The notes under the pieces are model-generated. The model was not told the DNA's origin. It saw only the letters and a program-made list of their open reading frames with translations, and ran no database searches. A stretch of 64,000 nucleotides of DNA from Zeugodacus cucurbitae (Eukaryota; Arthropoda; Insecta; Diptera; Tephritidae), in the NCBI RefSeq assembly GCF_028554725.1, contig NC_071669.1:4479501-4543500 (forward strand), given 5' to 3'. A program made the translations under genes and the position numbers. Each line of letters opens with the position of its first letter. Within the stretch, counting starts at the first letter, position 1. Positions 1 through 12,817 of this stretch are shown in pieces.

Positions 1-145
1 AACTTTTTCTGATGTGTAATTGATATTAAGTGAAATTCTAGAGCTTTCATTGCAGTTTTTTTTTCTTAAAGTTTTAGAAATATTTATTTCTATTCTTAAA
101 TAATGTTTAAGAGATTTCAATGCGCATTTTTAAGTGTATTTGAAA

Positions 146-394
146 AGACAGTGGCTACGCTGGCTAGGTCATGTTGTACGAATGGATGAACACACTCCAG
201 CTCTGAAAGTGTTCGATGCAGTACCCGCTGGAGGAAGCCGCGGAAGAGGAAGACCACCACTCCAAGTGCAAAGTGACCTGGCTTCACTAGTGTTTCCAGT
301 TGGCGCCAAAAAGCAAAAAGGAGGATCGAATGGCGCGCTCTGGTGGATTCGGCTATAATCGCTTAAAGCGGTTTCTACGCCATATATATATATA
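146..394 (+). mobile_element. 5'-truncated RTE-like non-LTR fragment (C-terminal end)
   Basis: Encodes the last part of the retrotransposon protein found complete at 20993-23983 and 45540-48506, including the RWLGHVVRMDE motif and the GGSRGRGRPPL stretch. The frame ends at 358. It is followed by the short 3' tail 'gcggtttctacgcca' and a (TA)n tract. The 9-bp sequence tatttgaaa occurs just before it (137-145) and just after it (395-403), which fits a target-site duplication. A deletion or substitution just after RGRPPL has scrambled part of the frame compared with the full copies. It is a dead-on-arrival insertion. Confidence 0.85.
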
Positions 395-403
395 TATTTG
401 AAA

Positions 404-3400
404 GAGTACGCGAATTTTTGAAAACTTCTTGGAAAGCTTTTGAGTGATAATCGGCGAAAGCAATATTTTTTACAATATGAAACCTCAAATTTATAAAAAA
501 AAAAAACGGTTAGTTCAGTTGAAAGTTCTATAAAAGCACAAAATGTGTGAAAGCTCACAATTTGTGAAACCTCTAAATTTGTGAAAGCTCAAAATTCTCA
601 AAGCCTTAAAAATCACAAAAAAGCGCTTTTATGTCACACAAATTTTAACATCAGCTTTGTTTTTAGTACAAGTATGTTTTAGGTTTTTTTTTTTCAAATT
701 TTGCATGGCCAGTTTGGAGCTTAATTAGCATTGTTATTATTTAAGTTTATATTATGTTTATGCATTAAGTCAGGTTTTGCCTCTGCTTTATTTTTTGTGT
801 AATTACACTTTACACTGGTGGCTAAGGTATACACATATTATACTCTCTTACTCTCTTTTTTTATAGGTTTGAAGCAACCCGCTGCTTCGCTTTCTTCTAC
901 CTCTTCTTCTGCTTCATAAAGCCATTTCTATAAGTAAATTTTTGTTATGATTTTCTTTATGAAATTGTATTTCTATCATTTTATAGTATTATATTCATTA
1001 TTTATTCATGGGCGTACATTCTATAATCGGCGCTTATGCTACAGCTCAATTGCTTCAACTTCTTCCTCTTCTTCTATTTCATTCATTTTACAGACTGCAA
1101 TTAATTATTTATTTATTGTATGTTTGTAAGTAAGAACGAAAAATTGTTGCTATTTATTTATAAATTATTTGTACTCTTGGTTTGTAAATTGGGCTATTGT
1201 TGTTGTTGTTCATTACTGTTTGTTTGCTTGATTTTTATTACTTTTGTTGCATTTCTCTTTAATTTATGTATATAATTGATTGATTTCTTATATTGTTGTT
1301 GTAGCTATTTAATTATAATTTATTTAGTTACAATATTTAATTTGTATTTGTTGTTGTGGCATTGATTTTGTGATTTTATTGCTGCATAACGAATTGTTTA
1401 AAATAGTTTGGGAGCTTGTGAAAGCTTTGCTATTTTAAACAATTCTCGAGTGTATGCTTTCATGTCTACATATTGTGTGAGTTTTCGCTGTGTTGAAAGC
1501 GCTGTTCGACAAGTGTTTAAGAATTTCTGATTTAAAATTTTTGAAATTTTTGTAGAAAGTATTAATTCAAAGCTTTTTTGGCGCTTTTCTTTATCATTTC
1601 GATGAAAGCTTAGCTATTTTCTCACTTAAATTGCTGTTTTCGTGAAAGCACCACAAAAGTTTTTCACACCTTTGTCAAACAGAGCTTTCAAAAGCTTTTT
1701 GGCATATCTGCTTTGTTATCATTTGTGTTGCTACAATTGTTGGTTTATTGCGTTGGAAATGAAAATGTAAGTGTCCAAAAATTAATATTGCGCTATTACA
1801 ATTTTTTTTCATTGAGATTTTGAATTTTGCTGTTGGTTTTTTACTGTCTTTGAAGAAGCCGCCAGAATGTATATTCAAACCTTTCATATTATTATTATTC
1901 CTTAGTTACTTTTTTCATTATCATTTATCATTTTACGCATATTAGCATTTAACTTTCTTATTTAATTCGAGTGAAAAACCCTCTAAATGTTGATTTTATG
2001 TTTTATCAGATTTTTTTTGGTGTCGAGTCTGGTGCTTTTTGCGCTTTGATTTTTCTATAAAGTGTGCTATAATTTTACACGTTAAAGCGTGATTTTTTGC
2101 ACACTCAGCGCTTTAGTTAAGGCTGTGTAATATTTGTAAAGTTCGTTAGCGCTTTCACTAAGCTTTTAGGCACATGAAAGCTTTTTTATTACCGTTTTAA
2201 ATGTAGCTACATATTGTTTGAATGTAAGCTATATTTGTAATGGTATTCGTGATGTTATTTAATACCATAAGTCCAAGTTTAGTTGTGTAGTTCGTCAAAA
2301 GCTCCTCAAAAGCTCTTTAAGCCGTTACTTCATATTTAGATGTTTTTGACAAAAAGTTCTAAACTTTCACTCATGTCATTTAAGTATTGTTCTTGTAGTG
2401 TTCTGTAGAAAATTCATAGTTTTTATTAAGTCTACGTATTTTTTTGTCCAACTGTTATTTTTCATTTCAAATTTCGTCGAAATATTTCATTTTTTTTACT
2501 TTTGTCTGTTATGCTTTTTTTTTTTGCTTTGTCACGTTTGGGTGAAAATTATTTAAATTTTTGGAGCTTTCGTATAACTGTAATTGTTGTGGTCTTATAT
2601 TCATATACACTTTTTTGATTTTACTGTCTAATAAATGTGAAAATTGCTAAGTACCGTTTTGTTTTTTACAAGTTCTACTTACAAAATCGTATAATTCTCG
2701 TATGCACTGTATGATTTGATTGAGCAAAAATTATTTCAATAATAAAATTTGCTTGTGTCTTTTACTGCTCAAGCACACTGTAGTCCCACAGTGGCTAGTG
2801 TTGTGCATTTGTTGTGATAACTACTAATATGTACAGTCAAGTTTCGGTAGCGAAATGTGTTTCGCTTGTCTGGTTGGTGATATTTTGTCAGTTAATTGTG
2901 TTTAGTACATATAAAATTTATTTAAGAAAATGAAAAGAAAACTTTAAATAATAATTTTGTTATTTAAAAATAAATTATAAATGGTTAAAGTAAAAATTTC
3001 GAAAATTTCGAAAATTCTTAGAATTTTTTTTCTCTTTCGGAGCATTTTTTTTGTGTATAATTTTGCATATTATTGCCTACTGTAGTTGCCTAACACACCA
3101 AAATTTTTAAATTTTCAAATTTTCTTTGTTTTCGTTTTCTATAATAATGCTTAAATGCGTTATTTTTGTTGTTGTTGTTGTGCTACAAAAATTTTGATTA
3201 ATTTTTTAATTTTGTTTTTAGCGCCTAAATTTAATTGATAGTTTCGCTTGCTCTACTCTCCAGCTAATTTCGTTAATTTTGATACCATAATTTTGTGTTG
3301 TTTTTGTTGATTTTGTTTGTGTAACTTGTATTTCCTTATTCACTTATAATTTTGTTAGCATTTTTTTTCTTCTAAAGACATTTACAAAAGTTTTATAGCT

Positions 3401-4799
3401 TAATTTTACAGCTTCTGTTGTTGTTGCTACATTCAACCGTTACTTTTTCGTTAATTTTTTTTTTGGAATTTTTTGTTTTTAAATTTTTGCTTGTTTGTTG
3501 TTTACTTAAATTTCTTTTTCATTATCACAGTGACATTCAGTCTAAGTTTTGCTTTCATTAGAATTATAGCATGAAGTGCTATACCATAACTTCACTCAAC
3601 CGCCGCTCTTCACAATTTATTTCTCTCGCTATAATTTTTTTTCTTTCTTTAAAACAACAATTTCAAACAATTTATTTATAAATTTAAAGCCAAAGGTTTT
3701 TTTTTCTTCAATTAACATTTTAATTTAGTTAGTTAGTAGCTAGTAGTTCAGTAAGCCGAAACAGTGTTTTTTTGCGCATTTTTCATAATTTCATAATTTA
3801 CTTTATATCTAAGCATAGTTTTTGAACAAAATTTCACTAATACCGTCAACTTTAATTAAGGCCTAAAATATTTTTGCGTTTTTGCCAAACTTTTTTTTTC
3901 TCAATTTCTTTTACACTACTTTTCCACTTCACTATAATTTTTTTATTACACCTCAAACATATAGCAAATCATGCTTCTGACTTTATAATTCCAATGAAAG
4001 CATTGTTTTTGGTTTTTAGGTTTTTTCTTTACAATTTTTTTTTTGTTTCAACACTAAACGCCAAATAGTAGTTTTTTTTATTAATAATTTATTTATTTGT
4101 CGCCAAAATAGTTCTAAGCCGAAAGTTATAGCAGTTAATAGTATTTGTTTTTCATTTCACGTTAATTTTGTTTTCTTAATTTTTTTTAAATAATTTTGCG
4201 CCTAAAAATAATCAAAATTTTGTCTAGATTTATGTCGTTACCTTTACCGTTATAAAACCTTAAAATCCAAAACAATTTACACTTTTCACTTCCCACTTAT
4301 TCATACTGTCTCAACGCTTAATCCTCACATCAGCTTTAACTATAAAACTTTTGCATATAATTTTGTTTTTGCTCCTTTCGAGATTCATTCAAATACCTAA
4401 TTTCAACACGTTCCCAAATTTCTATAGCTTATAAGTATACACATGTAATATTTTATTTTTAATTATTTACAAATTTGTTGTTTCGCCAAAAGTTTTATAA
4501 TTTCATTTCGTGCCAAAATTTTTGTCGTTCCACGCAAGCTTTAACCGACTGTCGCCAACCCAACATATATTTTGTATATTTGGGCGCTACTCGCTATCAA
4601 TCGATGCCTAATATAAACAGACGCTTCTATTTTTTTTACCGAAAATGTTTTTGTTAATATTTCAAGTTACTTTACTTAAGTATTTAGCCGCAAATGTATG
4701 CTCCTTTAAAATGAAATGGTAAGAAAACAGCAGTTGGGCAAGAAATTTAAAAGTATTAATGCGATTCTTATTTATACTACATATAGATGCCGTTATAAT
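404..4799. other. AT-rich non-coding stretch
   Basis: No gene supported. The sequence is T-rich with short (GTT)n runs (for example 1197-1212 and 3167-3180) and many poly-T tracts. The heptamer gaaagct / agctttc recurs at 1420-2350 and links this stretch to the arrays at 4.8-6.1 and 8.6-9.7 kb. Short open frames here are AT-rich chance frames rich in Phe, Leu and Ile. Confidence 0.6.
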
Positions 4800-6115
4800 G
4801 ATTAAAATGTAATTTTTTCTCTTAAAAACGTGTAAAAAGCTTTTTGAAGAGCTTTCACATAAATGAAAGCTTTCATGAAAGCTCTGTTATGAAACAAACG
4901 ATAGTAAATTAGCAATACAAGAAAGAAAATATAAATTTTTTTCTTTAAAACGTGTAAAGAAAAGCTTTTTGAAGAGATTTCACATAAATGAAAGCTTTCA
5001 CGAAAGCTCTTTTGTACAAACATACCTTAGTAAATTGCATAAGCTTAAAGAAAATACAATTTAATAAAATAATTTTTAGTCAAAATAAATAAAAATATTC
5101 TTTTAGAAAGCTTTCGAGGAATATAGACATTAAAAATTAGTTAATAGATTAACAATATAGTGAAAAAAAATGTTAAGTATATATTAAAGTAAAGCTCACA
5201 CGAATATTGTGGACTAATTACACTAAAAATGATTTGAAATTTTGAAGAGCTTTCACATAAATGAAAGCCTTCGTGAAAGCTCTTTTGTAAAAATGATCTT
5301 AGTAAGTTGCATAATTTTTGAAAGAATACAATTGAACGAAATAATTTTTAGTCAAAATATATATAAAAATAAAAATATAATAAAAATTTTTTTAAGTATA
5401 GTTTTAAAGAAAATACGAATGAAAATAATGGATTAATTATACTAAGAATGATTTGAAAATTTGAAGAGCTTTCACGCAAATGAAAGCTTTCATGACAGCT
5501 ATTTTATAAAAAAAAATATCTTAGTAAGTTGCGTAATCTTTGAAAAAATTTAATGAAATAATTTTTCAGTAAAAAAAATTCAAGAAAATATCAGAAAGAG
5601 CTTTCGAGGAAAATAGGCAGTTTTGAAAAATTTAAAAAAAATTTTGATCATTTTTTTTTTAAGTAAAACACTCCGGAATATTCTGCACTAATTACGCTAA
5701 GATGATTTGATATTTTGAAGAGCTTTCATGTAAATGAGAGCTTTCGTGAAAGCTTTTTTGAAAAAAAAGTCTTAGTAAGTTGCATAAACTCAGAAAAACA
5801 CAAATGAACGAAATTTTTTTTAGTGAAAATTATTAAATGAAAGCTTAGAGAAAGCTTTGGAGGAAAATACAAAGTTTTGAAGTATTTAAAAAAACATTTG
5901 AGTATATTTTTAAGTAACTCAAGAATATTGTGGACTAATTACACTAAGATTGATTTGACTTTTGAAGAGCTTTCACACAAATGAAAGCTTTAGTGCAAGC
6001 TTTTTTGAAAAAAAGAGATCATAGGAAGTTACAAATAATTGAACAAAATAATGTTTATTAAAATATTTAAATAAAAGCTTGGATAAAGCTTTCGCAGAAA
6101 ATGTATAATTTTAAA
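4800..6115. repeat. Degenerate tandem array, core agctttcaca-taaatgaaagct
   Basis: Six copies of a core of the form agctttca-N-taaatgaaagct-N-tgaaagctc start near 4850, 4976, 5246, 5463, 5718 and 5964. Spacing is 126 bp and then about 217-270 bp. The flanks also repeat: a 'ttagtaagttgcataa' box follows most cores, and 'ggactaattacactaag' precedes the later ones. The core is an imperfect palindrome around AAAGCTTT. No coding potential. Confidence 0.75.
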
Positions 6116-8609
6116 ATAATAAAAAAATTATATATATTTTTAAAATACAATAAAATTAAAATAAATTGCTACAAACCAAAACCGTTCGCAAATAACAAAA
6201 ACAAATATGTCAAAAAATGTATATATATATATATAATTTTATTTAAAAGTATAATAATTTTCTTCTCATCAGCGCACATTAGTGTATTTTATATATATAT
6301 GCAAGTTGATGCTGTTTAAAACTTAACTAATATTAGAAAAAAATAAAACAAGTGAAATTAAAAGTACAACTTATGCACACGTTACACGGCAGATACATAT
6401 AAACATATGTATGCAGTTATATAATCCATTTACTTTATGTATGTATATATATAATTTATATGTACGTTTCATACGTACTTTGTGTGTGTCTGTGTATATA
6501 TATGTGTGTTTGTGTGTGTGTGTGCTGTTGTTGCTGCGCTCATACTCATTATACTGCTTTAAATTATATAAATATTTACTTTTTTGCAAGAAATTATATT
6601 TTGTTGCTTTTCTTTCAATAGGAAACATGCTACTGCCTTTCGTTTGTTTTTTTAAATAATTTAACAATTATAAATGCTTTCACAATACAAAAAAAGTAAA
6701 ATTAAAAAAATATTTATATTTATAATAATAATTAAACAAATGTGAAATTATTAAAATTAATTAATTTCTTTTTTTTACTTTTAATACATAAAAATAAGGC
6801 ATATAAACAACTAACCACACGCGCAAAGGAATTTTAATATTTTTTACAATAAGATTTTGAGAACTAATGCGCTTGCTGCCAGGAAATTGCGCATAATTTT
6901 AGTATAAATTTATTAAATAGCTGCTGAAGCATGCTTATGTGCGGCTTGTGTGTTGTTTAAAAAATTTAAAAATTTTTTAAAATTATTTAAAATTTTTTTT
7001 TTAAATTTCAATCTGAAAAATTCAATCAAATTTAAATTTTTAAATTTTTTTAAATTATTTAAATTTTTTTCTTTTAATTATTTAAATTTTTTTTTAAATA
7101 TTCAAAAGTTTTTTTTTAATGAGTTAAAATTTTTTTAAAATTATTTAAAATTTTTTTTATTATTGAAAATTTTTATTTACTTTTTTTCAACTCGTATCAC
7201 GTGACATTACCAGGTAATGCCGCACATCATCACTGCAACGCTTTGCATTATTTATTTACATATATATGCCTGTATGTATGTATGTTTGCTGCTTTTTTAT
7301 GGCACCTAACGAGTTGTTTTTTGTAAATGTTGTTGTATTTAGAATTAATTTTTTTTTTTGCATTTCAATAATCTTAGATCACACATAAGCATGCCTCGCA
7401 CTTTTTAACTAATTTATTTATGCGTCTCTAATTTATATTTTTTTTTTTAACTTAACACTTGTTGTTGTTGTGGTTACGCGCTTAAAGTAGTTTACAAGTA
7501 GAAAAAAACCACAGCATAAAATTACAAAACTTATATCTCAATGAATGAAAAAAAAAATATTTTTCAATAATTTACAATTGGGAAGACATATGCGTAGGCT
7601 TAAATTGTTTTTTATACACGCTTTGAAAGTGTTTTTTTATAATTTTCTTTTTTCAAAAATATTTTTGTTAATAAATAAGAGTTGTAGGAAATTTATTAAA
7701 ATAAGGCATGGAAAAAAATAATTAAATCACAATTTGCTGTGAAAAAATATTACATTTTAGTATAAGTTTGTTTGGTTAAAATAAATTCTTAAAATATATA
7801 TTAAAGTTGAAAATAATAATTAATTAATAAAAAAACAATTATTTGTGACAAACTATTTTTTTTTGCTTCATTATAAAAAATTCTTTTTAAAATAAAATAA
7901 ACAAATCATATTTTTTTATAAATTTGCTGCAATTTATATATATAAGGAATTTATATATATTATACAAAATATATATAGTATCAAGTTGAACTTAAAAGTA
8001 AAATGTTCGCATAAAGTAAAAGTCATACGCTTGACACTTGCTTCATGCTCATCACGCAGCTACTACTAGTACATAACTCAGCTGTTACTCATACGCCAAC
8101 GCAACCCCCTCAAGGCATTCATTCAAGCATATTTGCTTGCTTGTCGCTAATATTGTTAAATCATAAATTTTTTTAATATTAAAAGATTTCATTTTCATAT
8201 CACTTAAGCGAAAAAACTAAACTAAATTTACGAGTTTATTCGTTTTTTTTTTTTTTTTGCTTCAATTTCATTTCATAGAAGTAAGTGTTGCTTAGTACAT
8301 AGTGTAATTAGTTGAAGTCATATGCTACATACTTATGTGTGTATAAGTGTTTATTGTTGTGTTGTGAGAGTGTGTATTGATATTTATTAAAAAAATATTA
8401 AAAAAAAAAATATTCTTATTTATTGCTAAATTATGGCTGTTTGTTGTAAGGTATAACCGAAATGTGAAATTTGATTTTTTTTTTGTAATTTGCGTGAATT
8501 TACGCTGAAAATTGCTCAACTGGCTTCCACTTTAAGCCTCAGAATGCTTATTGGAACCAGTAGCATTATAGTTGTTGAGAAATCCGAGTTTTCTGAATAA
8601 TAAGCTTTT
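6116..8609. other. AT-rich non-coding stretch with microsatellites
   Basis: No gene supported. Contains (TG)n/(TATG)n tracts at about 6478-6525 and 7260-7290, and a low-complexity block of ttaaatttttt/aaattattt at about 6955-7175. Frames open across these tracts have simple repeat translations and are not genes. Confidence 0.6.
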
Positions 8610-9680
8610 AAAAAAGAGCTTTTTCCAAACTTATTATAGCTTTTCAAAGTTTAAAATAAGCTTTACGGAAAATTTTCCGCTTATTTCTCCGCCAAATAAA
8701 ACCGCTAGTAAATTTTTTCCGGATTTTTTCTTTGGTCACTGATGTAAGAACTTTTGAGCTAAAAGCTTTTCAGGAGAAATATATTTTTTTGCAATTGACA
8801 TGCTGAAGCTGCATACTTGGTACATTATTTTAAATATTTTTACATTTTCTACAGACAAAATTTGGTAAAAATCAGTGAAAATCGAAAGCTTTTGTTTTTT
8901 TTTAAGTTCTTAAAAGCTTTTTCGAAGCTTAAAAGCTTAAATTGTGTATTTGGTTAAATATTTTTACAATTTCTCGTGAAAATCATTACAAATCAAAAGC
9001 TTTTCTTTTTTCAATAAAGCTTTTAACAGCTTTAGCGAAGCTTAAAAGCTTAAGTGACTAAAATGAAGTGTTTGAATTATTTTAACAAATTTTTACAGAC
9101 GAATTCTCGTCAAAATGATTACAAATCAAAAGCTTTTGTTTTTTTTTAAGTTTTAAAAAGCTTTTTTGAAGCTTAAAAACTTAAATTGTATATATGGTTA
9201 ATTATTTTTCAATTTTTACAGAAGAATTCTCATGAAAATCATTACAAATCCAAAGTTTTTCTTTTTCTAATAAAGCTTTTAACAGCTTTAGCGAAGCTTA
9301 AAAGCTTAAGTGACTAAAATGAAGTGTTTGAATTATTTTAACATATTTTTACAGACGAATTCTCGTAAAAATTATTAAAAATCGATAGCTTTTTTTTTGT
9401 TTTTAGTTCTTAAAAGCTTATTTGAAGCTTAAAAGCTTGAATGGTGTATTTGGTCAATTATTTTAACAATTTTTACCAACAAATTCTTGTGAAAATCATT
9501 AAAAATCAAGAGCTTTTGCTTTTTTAACAAGTTTTTGAAAGCTTTTTCGAAGCTTAAAAGCTTTTGAAGTTGAAATTTCTCAAACTTTATTGAAACTGAA
9601 ATATAAAGCTCAAATTGAAGCAATTCTTCATCTAAGTAAACATTTTTGAGCAACTTTCTTAACACTCAAAAGCTCATTAA
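8610..9680. repeat. Tandem array rich in AAGCTT (about 257-bp unit)
   Basis: Blocks such as gtgactaaaatgaagtgttt recur at about 9052 and 9309 (257 bp apart). 'cgaagcttaaaagctta' and 'aaaatcattacaaatcaaaagctttt' recur about every 130 bp, giving a dimer-like structure. HindIII-type AAGCTT palindromes are unusually dense. No coding potential. Confidence 0.75.
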
Positions 9681-11387
9681 GAACTGCACAGCACTAAATT
9701 TCAATCAAACACATTTCGGCTTATCCTTTTCCTTATTTATATCTACTATTGCATTCTGGTTGGGCTATTGTTTGATTAAGTCAGTATTTTTTTGTGTATC
9801 TTGCTAACAATTGTTAAAAAAAATGTTTTTTAAACTTTTTTTTTCGCATCTAAGTATAATCAAAGTTTAGAGTCCTTTTCGAAAAGACTTTGTTGTGGTT
9901 ACGCGCTAAAAGCTACATATTTATACATGCACTCGTATGTTTGTATGTATGTATATATTTAGGTATGTATGTATGGATGAAACGCTTTAAACACATAAGT
10001 AATATTCAAATGTGTGTTTGTGTTGTGTGTGTGTGTGTGTGTGTGAGTTGACAGTGTTGAGCGTATACATATGTAAGTGTAGTTGAAAAAATAATATTTA
10101 TATATATGTAAGTATAGTAAGGTTAGAGTTTTTTATGTATTAAAATTAAGAGCTACATTTAAAATTTTTTTCTTTGCTTTTTTCAACTTTTTTTGCGCAA
10201 ATTTTTTTCTGCCTTGCTTGCAACACGTTTAAAACTTAGTACAGTACTCGCTTATAAAATTAAGTGTGTGTAAGAAATTATATTGAAATTACAGTTAATA
10301 TTTATATATATATATATGTATGTATGTATATATGTAGTAGATATATATATATATGTAGTAGATATATATATATATGTATATATATGTATGTCTGTTGTTA
10401 TAAGCAGGCCTATTTAGTAGAGAAAACAAAATACTTAACAATTTAATTATAAAATAATTTTTTTTCTTGCATACATTTGCAATTTCCTTTCACATTTCTT
10501 GCTGTTAAACGAAAAAAGTTAAAAATAAAATAATTTTTTTTTTTGTTTTAAATAAAAAAAAATTAAAAAAAAAAATTTTTAAATAAAAAAAAATTAAAAA
10601 ATTTATAATCATAATTACGGCGTAGTTTAAAGCAAATTGTGGCGCTAATAATGCAGTTATATAACCGTAGTATGTATATATGTAAGTATGTCTGTCCGAG
10701 CGCGCTTCTCGCACACACTGTACGGGCGTACTTAAGTTTGTATTGCAACGTATAACGGGAGTTATAAGTATATAAAAAAAAGTTGTATTGGTAGTGTGGT
10801 AGTAGTTGCGCCTAATACACACAAGAATTGAGTGCCTATCATATAACGGTTAATTTTTTTTTTTGAATTTTTTTCAAATTTATTTTAACGAATTTTCAAT
10901 GCTAAACTACACTGCTTGCATTACTATTTTTCAACTTGTTATATAAAAATGTAACACATAATTGAGAACAGTAAATTAATTGTATGTATGCATATGCAGT
11001 AGGGCCCAACTAAATGTTGTTGTTGTAATTTTTTTAAACAATTTAGTACCTAGTATCTTTCAGGCCTATATATTGAGACTGTAACGCATGCGCACGTCGC
11101 ACTTATATTCAACGCGTAAAACTGTAGCGAGCGCACAACGTTGCAGCAAACAGAAATTGAGTGTATATATTTGAGTAGCTGTTGGTTTGAGTGCACTTTT
11201 TCGCTGGTGTTTTGAGTAGTTTAGTAAATGTACCGTTATTGTTTGTTGTTACTGTTATTTTTACGCGCTCTTTCATTTGTTTAATTTTTTTTTCAAAAAA
11301 TTTTTAAAATATTTTTTTTGCTTATTTACTGTTGGCTGCTCAATTCTAATCGTATTCTTCATATAATTAGGCTGCTGCTTGATGACA
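9681..11387. other. 3' flank / possible 3' UTR of the zinc-finger gene (minus strand)
   Basis: AT-rich and without a supported gene. Contains (GT)n at about 10013-10045 and TATATG-type repeats at 10300-10392. Minus-strand AATAAA hexamers are present (for example at 10879-10884), but the composition is so AT-rich that none can be assigned as the poly(A) signal from sequence alone. Confidence 0.45.
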
Positions 11388-11927
11388 TCATAGAGATCCG
11401 AATATTGAGTGTATATGGGGATGTATAGGAATAGCGTGTGACAGTGTGTGTGGTGGCGGTGGCGGTGGTGGTTGCACACCCAGCGCGCCACCACCTCCTC
11501 CGCCGCTATGCGCGGGCGGCAGGTGTGTGGGCGGTCCGCAAAGGCTTGCGCCACCACCCACATGCGACGCTTGATGCGCCTGCACTGGGTGATGTGCCAC
11601 CGCGGCGGCTGCGGCTGCTGCTGCTGCGGCGGCGGCGCTCGGCAAGGGCGCCACCGGTGGCAATGTGATGGAGAGTGTAACGGTTTGTGGCGGTGAGAGA
11701 CCATGTTGCGCGTGTTGGTGTTGCTGCAGCTGCTGCTGTTGTTGTTGCTGCTGTTGCTGTTGTTGCTGCTGCTGCGCTGCAGCGTTGTTGTTTGTGGCAC
11801 TTTGTGCTGACGTTGGCACCACCACTCCTCCTCCACCACCAACTTGCTGCGCGCCACCATTATTTGCAGCTGCTGCTGCCGCCACTGCCGCCGCTGCAGC
11901 TGCGGCTGCTGTCGCTGTGGTGGGATG
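11388..11927 (-). CDS. Candidate stop-codon readthrough extension of the zinc-finger protein
   Basis: This 179-codon frame directly continues the reading frame of the last exon (12473-11928) after its TGA and ends at a second TGA (11390-11388). The translation has Ala runs, a 15-Gln run, Gly runs, a Pro run before HTLSHAIPIHPH, and His/Pro-rich linkers, much like the rest of this protein. It contains no methionine codon, so it is unlikely to be an independent ATG-initiated ORF. The first stop is TGA followed by C, the context most associated with readthrough in Drosophila. Caution: the segment is GC-rich and repetitive, and another minus frame (11974-11273) is also open, so openness alone is weak evidence. 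A-to-I editing of the TGA or an unseen splice are alternatives. Confidence 0.5.
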   Translation of the reverse strand, partial: HPTTATAAAAAAAAVAAAAAANNGGAQQVGGGGGVVVPTSAQSATNNNAAAQQQQQQQQQQQQQQQLQQHQHAQHGLSPPQTVTLSITLPPVAPLPSAAAAAAAAAAAAVAHHPVQAHQASHVGGGASLCGPPTHLPPAHSGGGGGGALGVQPPPPPPPHTLSHAIPIHPHIHSIFGSL

Positions 11928-12473
11928 TCACTGAGCCACCACCGATGTCGGTGTATTCTGTTGCACCACCACACCCGGCGCCACCGAATTCGGCACCGTC
12001 ACATTCACCGGCGCCTGTGAGGCGGCGCCACCGCTATGCGCCGCTGTGGGCTGTCCCTGCGTTTGAAACGTCTGCTGGAACGGCGGTCCATAACACTGCG
12101 GGAAGTACAATTCATTCTTCACCACCGACTGTTGCACAGCCGCATTCTGTACGGCCGCCATGGCGCGTGGCAATATATTCGCTTTGTTGTCGCCACCAGC
12201 CGCTGCCGGATTATTGTTGTTGAGGAATTGTTGTGCCGCATTCTTGGTCTCGTTCATCAGATGATTGGCCGCTGCAGCGGCGGCGGCGGCAGCAGCATGA
12301 CTGTTGGCATTCGGATTGTTGGCATTGGCCGCATTCTGGTTATTCGGATTGCTTTGACGTGGCCGTTTGGTCGTGTTCGGATTCATGTGGTTGTCGATGT
12401 GTTTGGTCACCTCGTTCTCGGTGGCGAAGCGACGTCGGCAATTTGGCATTGGGCAGCAGAATGGACGATCGCC
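11928..12473 (-). CDS. Zinc-finger gene, long isoform last exon: finger 5 and Asn/Ala/Gln-rich tail
   Basis: The exon begins after the acceptor ...CAACCACAG with GGC in phase 0 and codes for residues about 356-536 of the long isoform, ending at TGA (11930-11928). It starts with the linker GDRP, then a CX4CX12HX3H finger (FCCPMPNCRRRFATENEV...HIDNH). An Asn-rich basic stretch (NPNTTKRPRQ), an Ala run and a Gln/Val-rich tail follow. The unusual CX4C spacing and FATENEVTKH differ from the four preceding fingers, so this finger is not part of the duplicated cassette. Overlapping frames on both strands are open because of GC-rich repeats and are discounted. Role inferred: DNA binding plus a disordered regulatory tail. 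Confidence 0.88.
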   Translation of the reverse strand, partial: GDRPFCCPMPNCRRRFATENEVTKHIDNHMNPNTTKRPRQSNPNNQNAANANNPNANSHAAAAAAAAAANHLMNETKNAAQQFLNNNNPAAAGGDNKANILPRAMAAVQNAAVQQSVVKNELYFPQCYGPPFQQTFQTQGQPTAAHSGGAASQAPVNVTVPNSVAPGVVVQQNTPTSVVAQ

Positions 12474-12817
12474 CTGTGGTTGGGAAGAGCGAATGGAGGA
12501 ATTAATTAGGACTAAGTAGGATCGATATATAGAGTTGGCTATATATTTTCTTAATATGATGGAAAAGAATGATACAACATTTTTGTTAAATAAGAACTGA
12601 ATAACAGATATGAAGAGTTAGAGCTTTTTAAGCTGATTTAAATGAACTTTAGAAGCAAAGGTCTGTTTTGAGCTATTGGCTCCAGAGCTCAACCTTTTTT
12701 GACATTTTAAGTTATTTATTCTAGGCCTAAGTGATTTTGAAGGCTTCTAGCTGTATATAATGGACCCACTGTAGTCTAGTTTCCCTGCTTGTGTCAAATC
12801 TACAAGTTTACAACTAC
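12474..12817 (-). other. Intron between fingers 4 and 5
   Basis: Donor CAG|GTAGTT after codon Gln (12818) and acceptor CCACAG (12474). The 344-bp AT-rich insert has no ORF of note. The intron falls exactly between finger 4 (ending HTRTHQ) and the linker GDRPF, in phase 0. Confidence 0.8.

Noticed and set aside
11273..11974. 233-codon minus-strand frame overlapping the readthrough region
   Set aside because: It is the +1 shadow of Ala/Gln codon repeats (Arg/Gln/Trp/His-rich translation), is not joined in frame to any exon, and starts within coding sequence of the zinc-finger gene.
11438..12509. Several plus-strand frames rich in Cys, Arg and Val
   Set aside because: Antisense shadows of the zinc-finger gene's GC-rich repeats.
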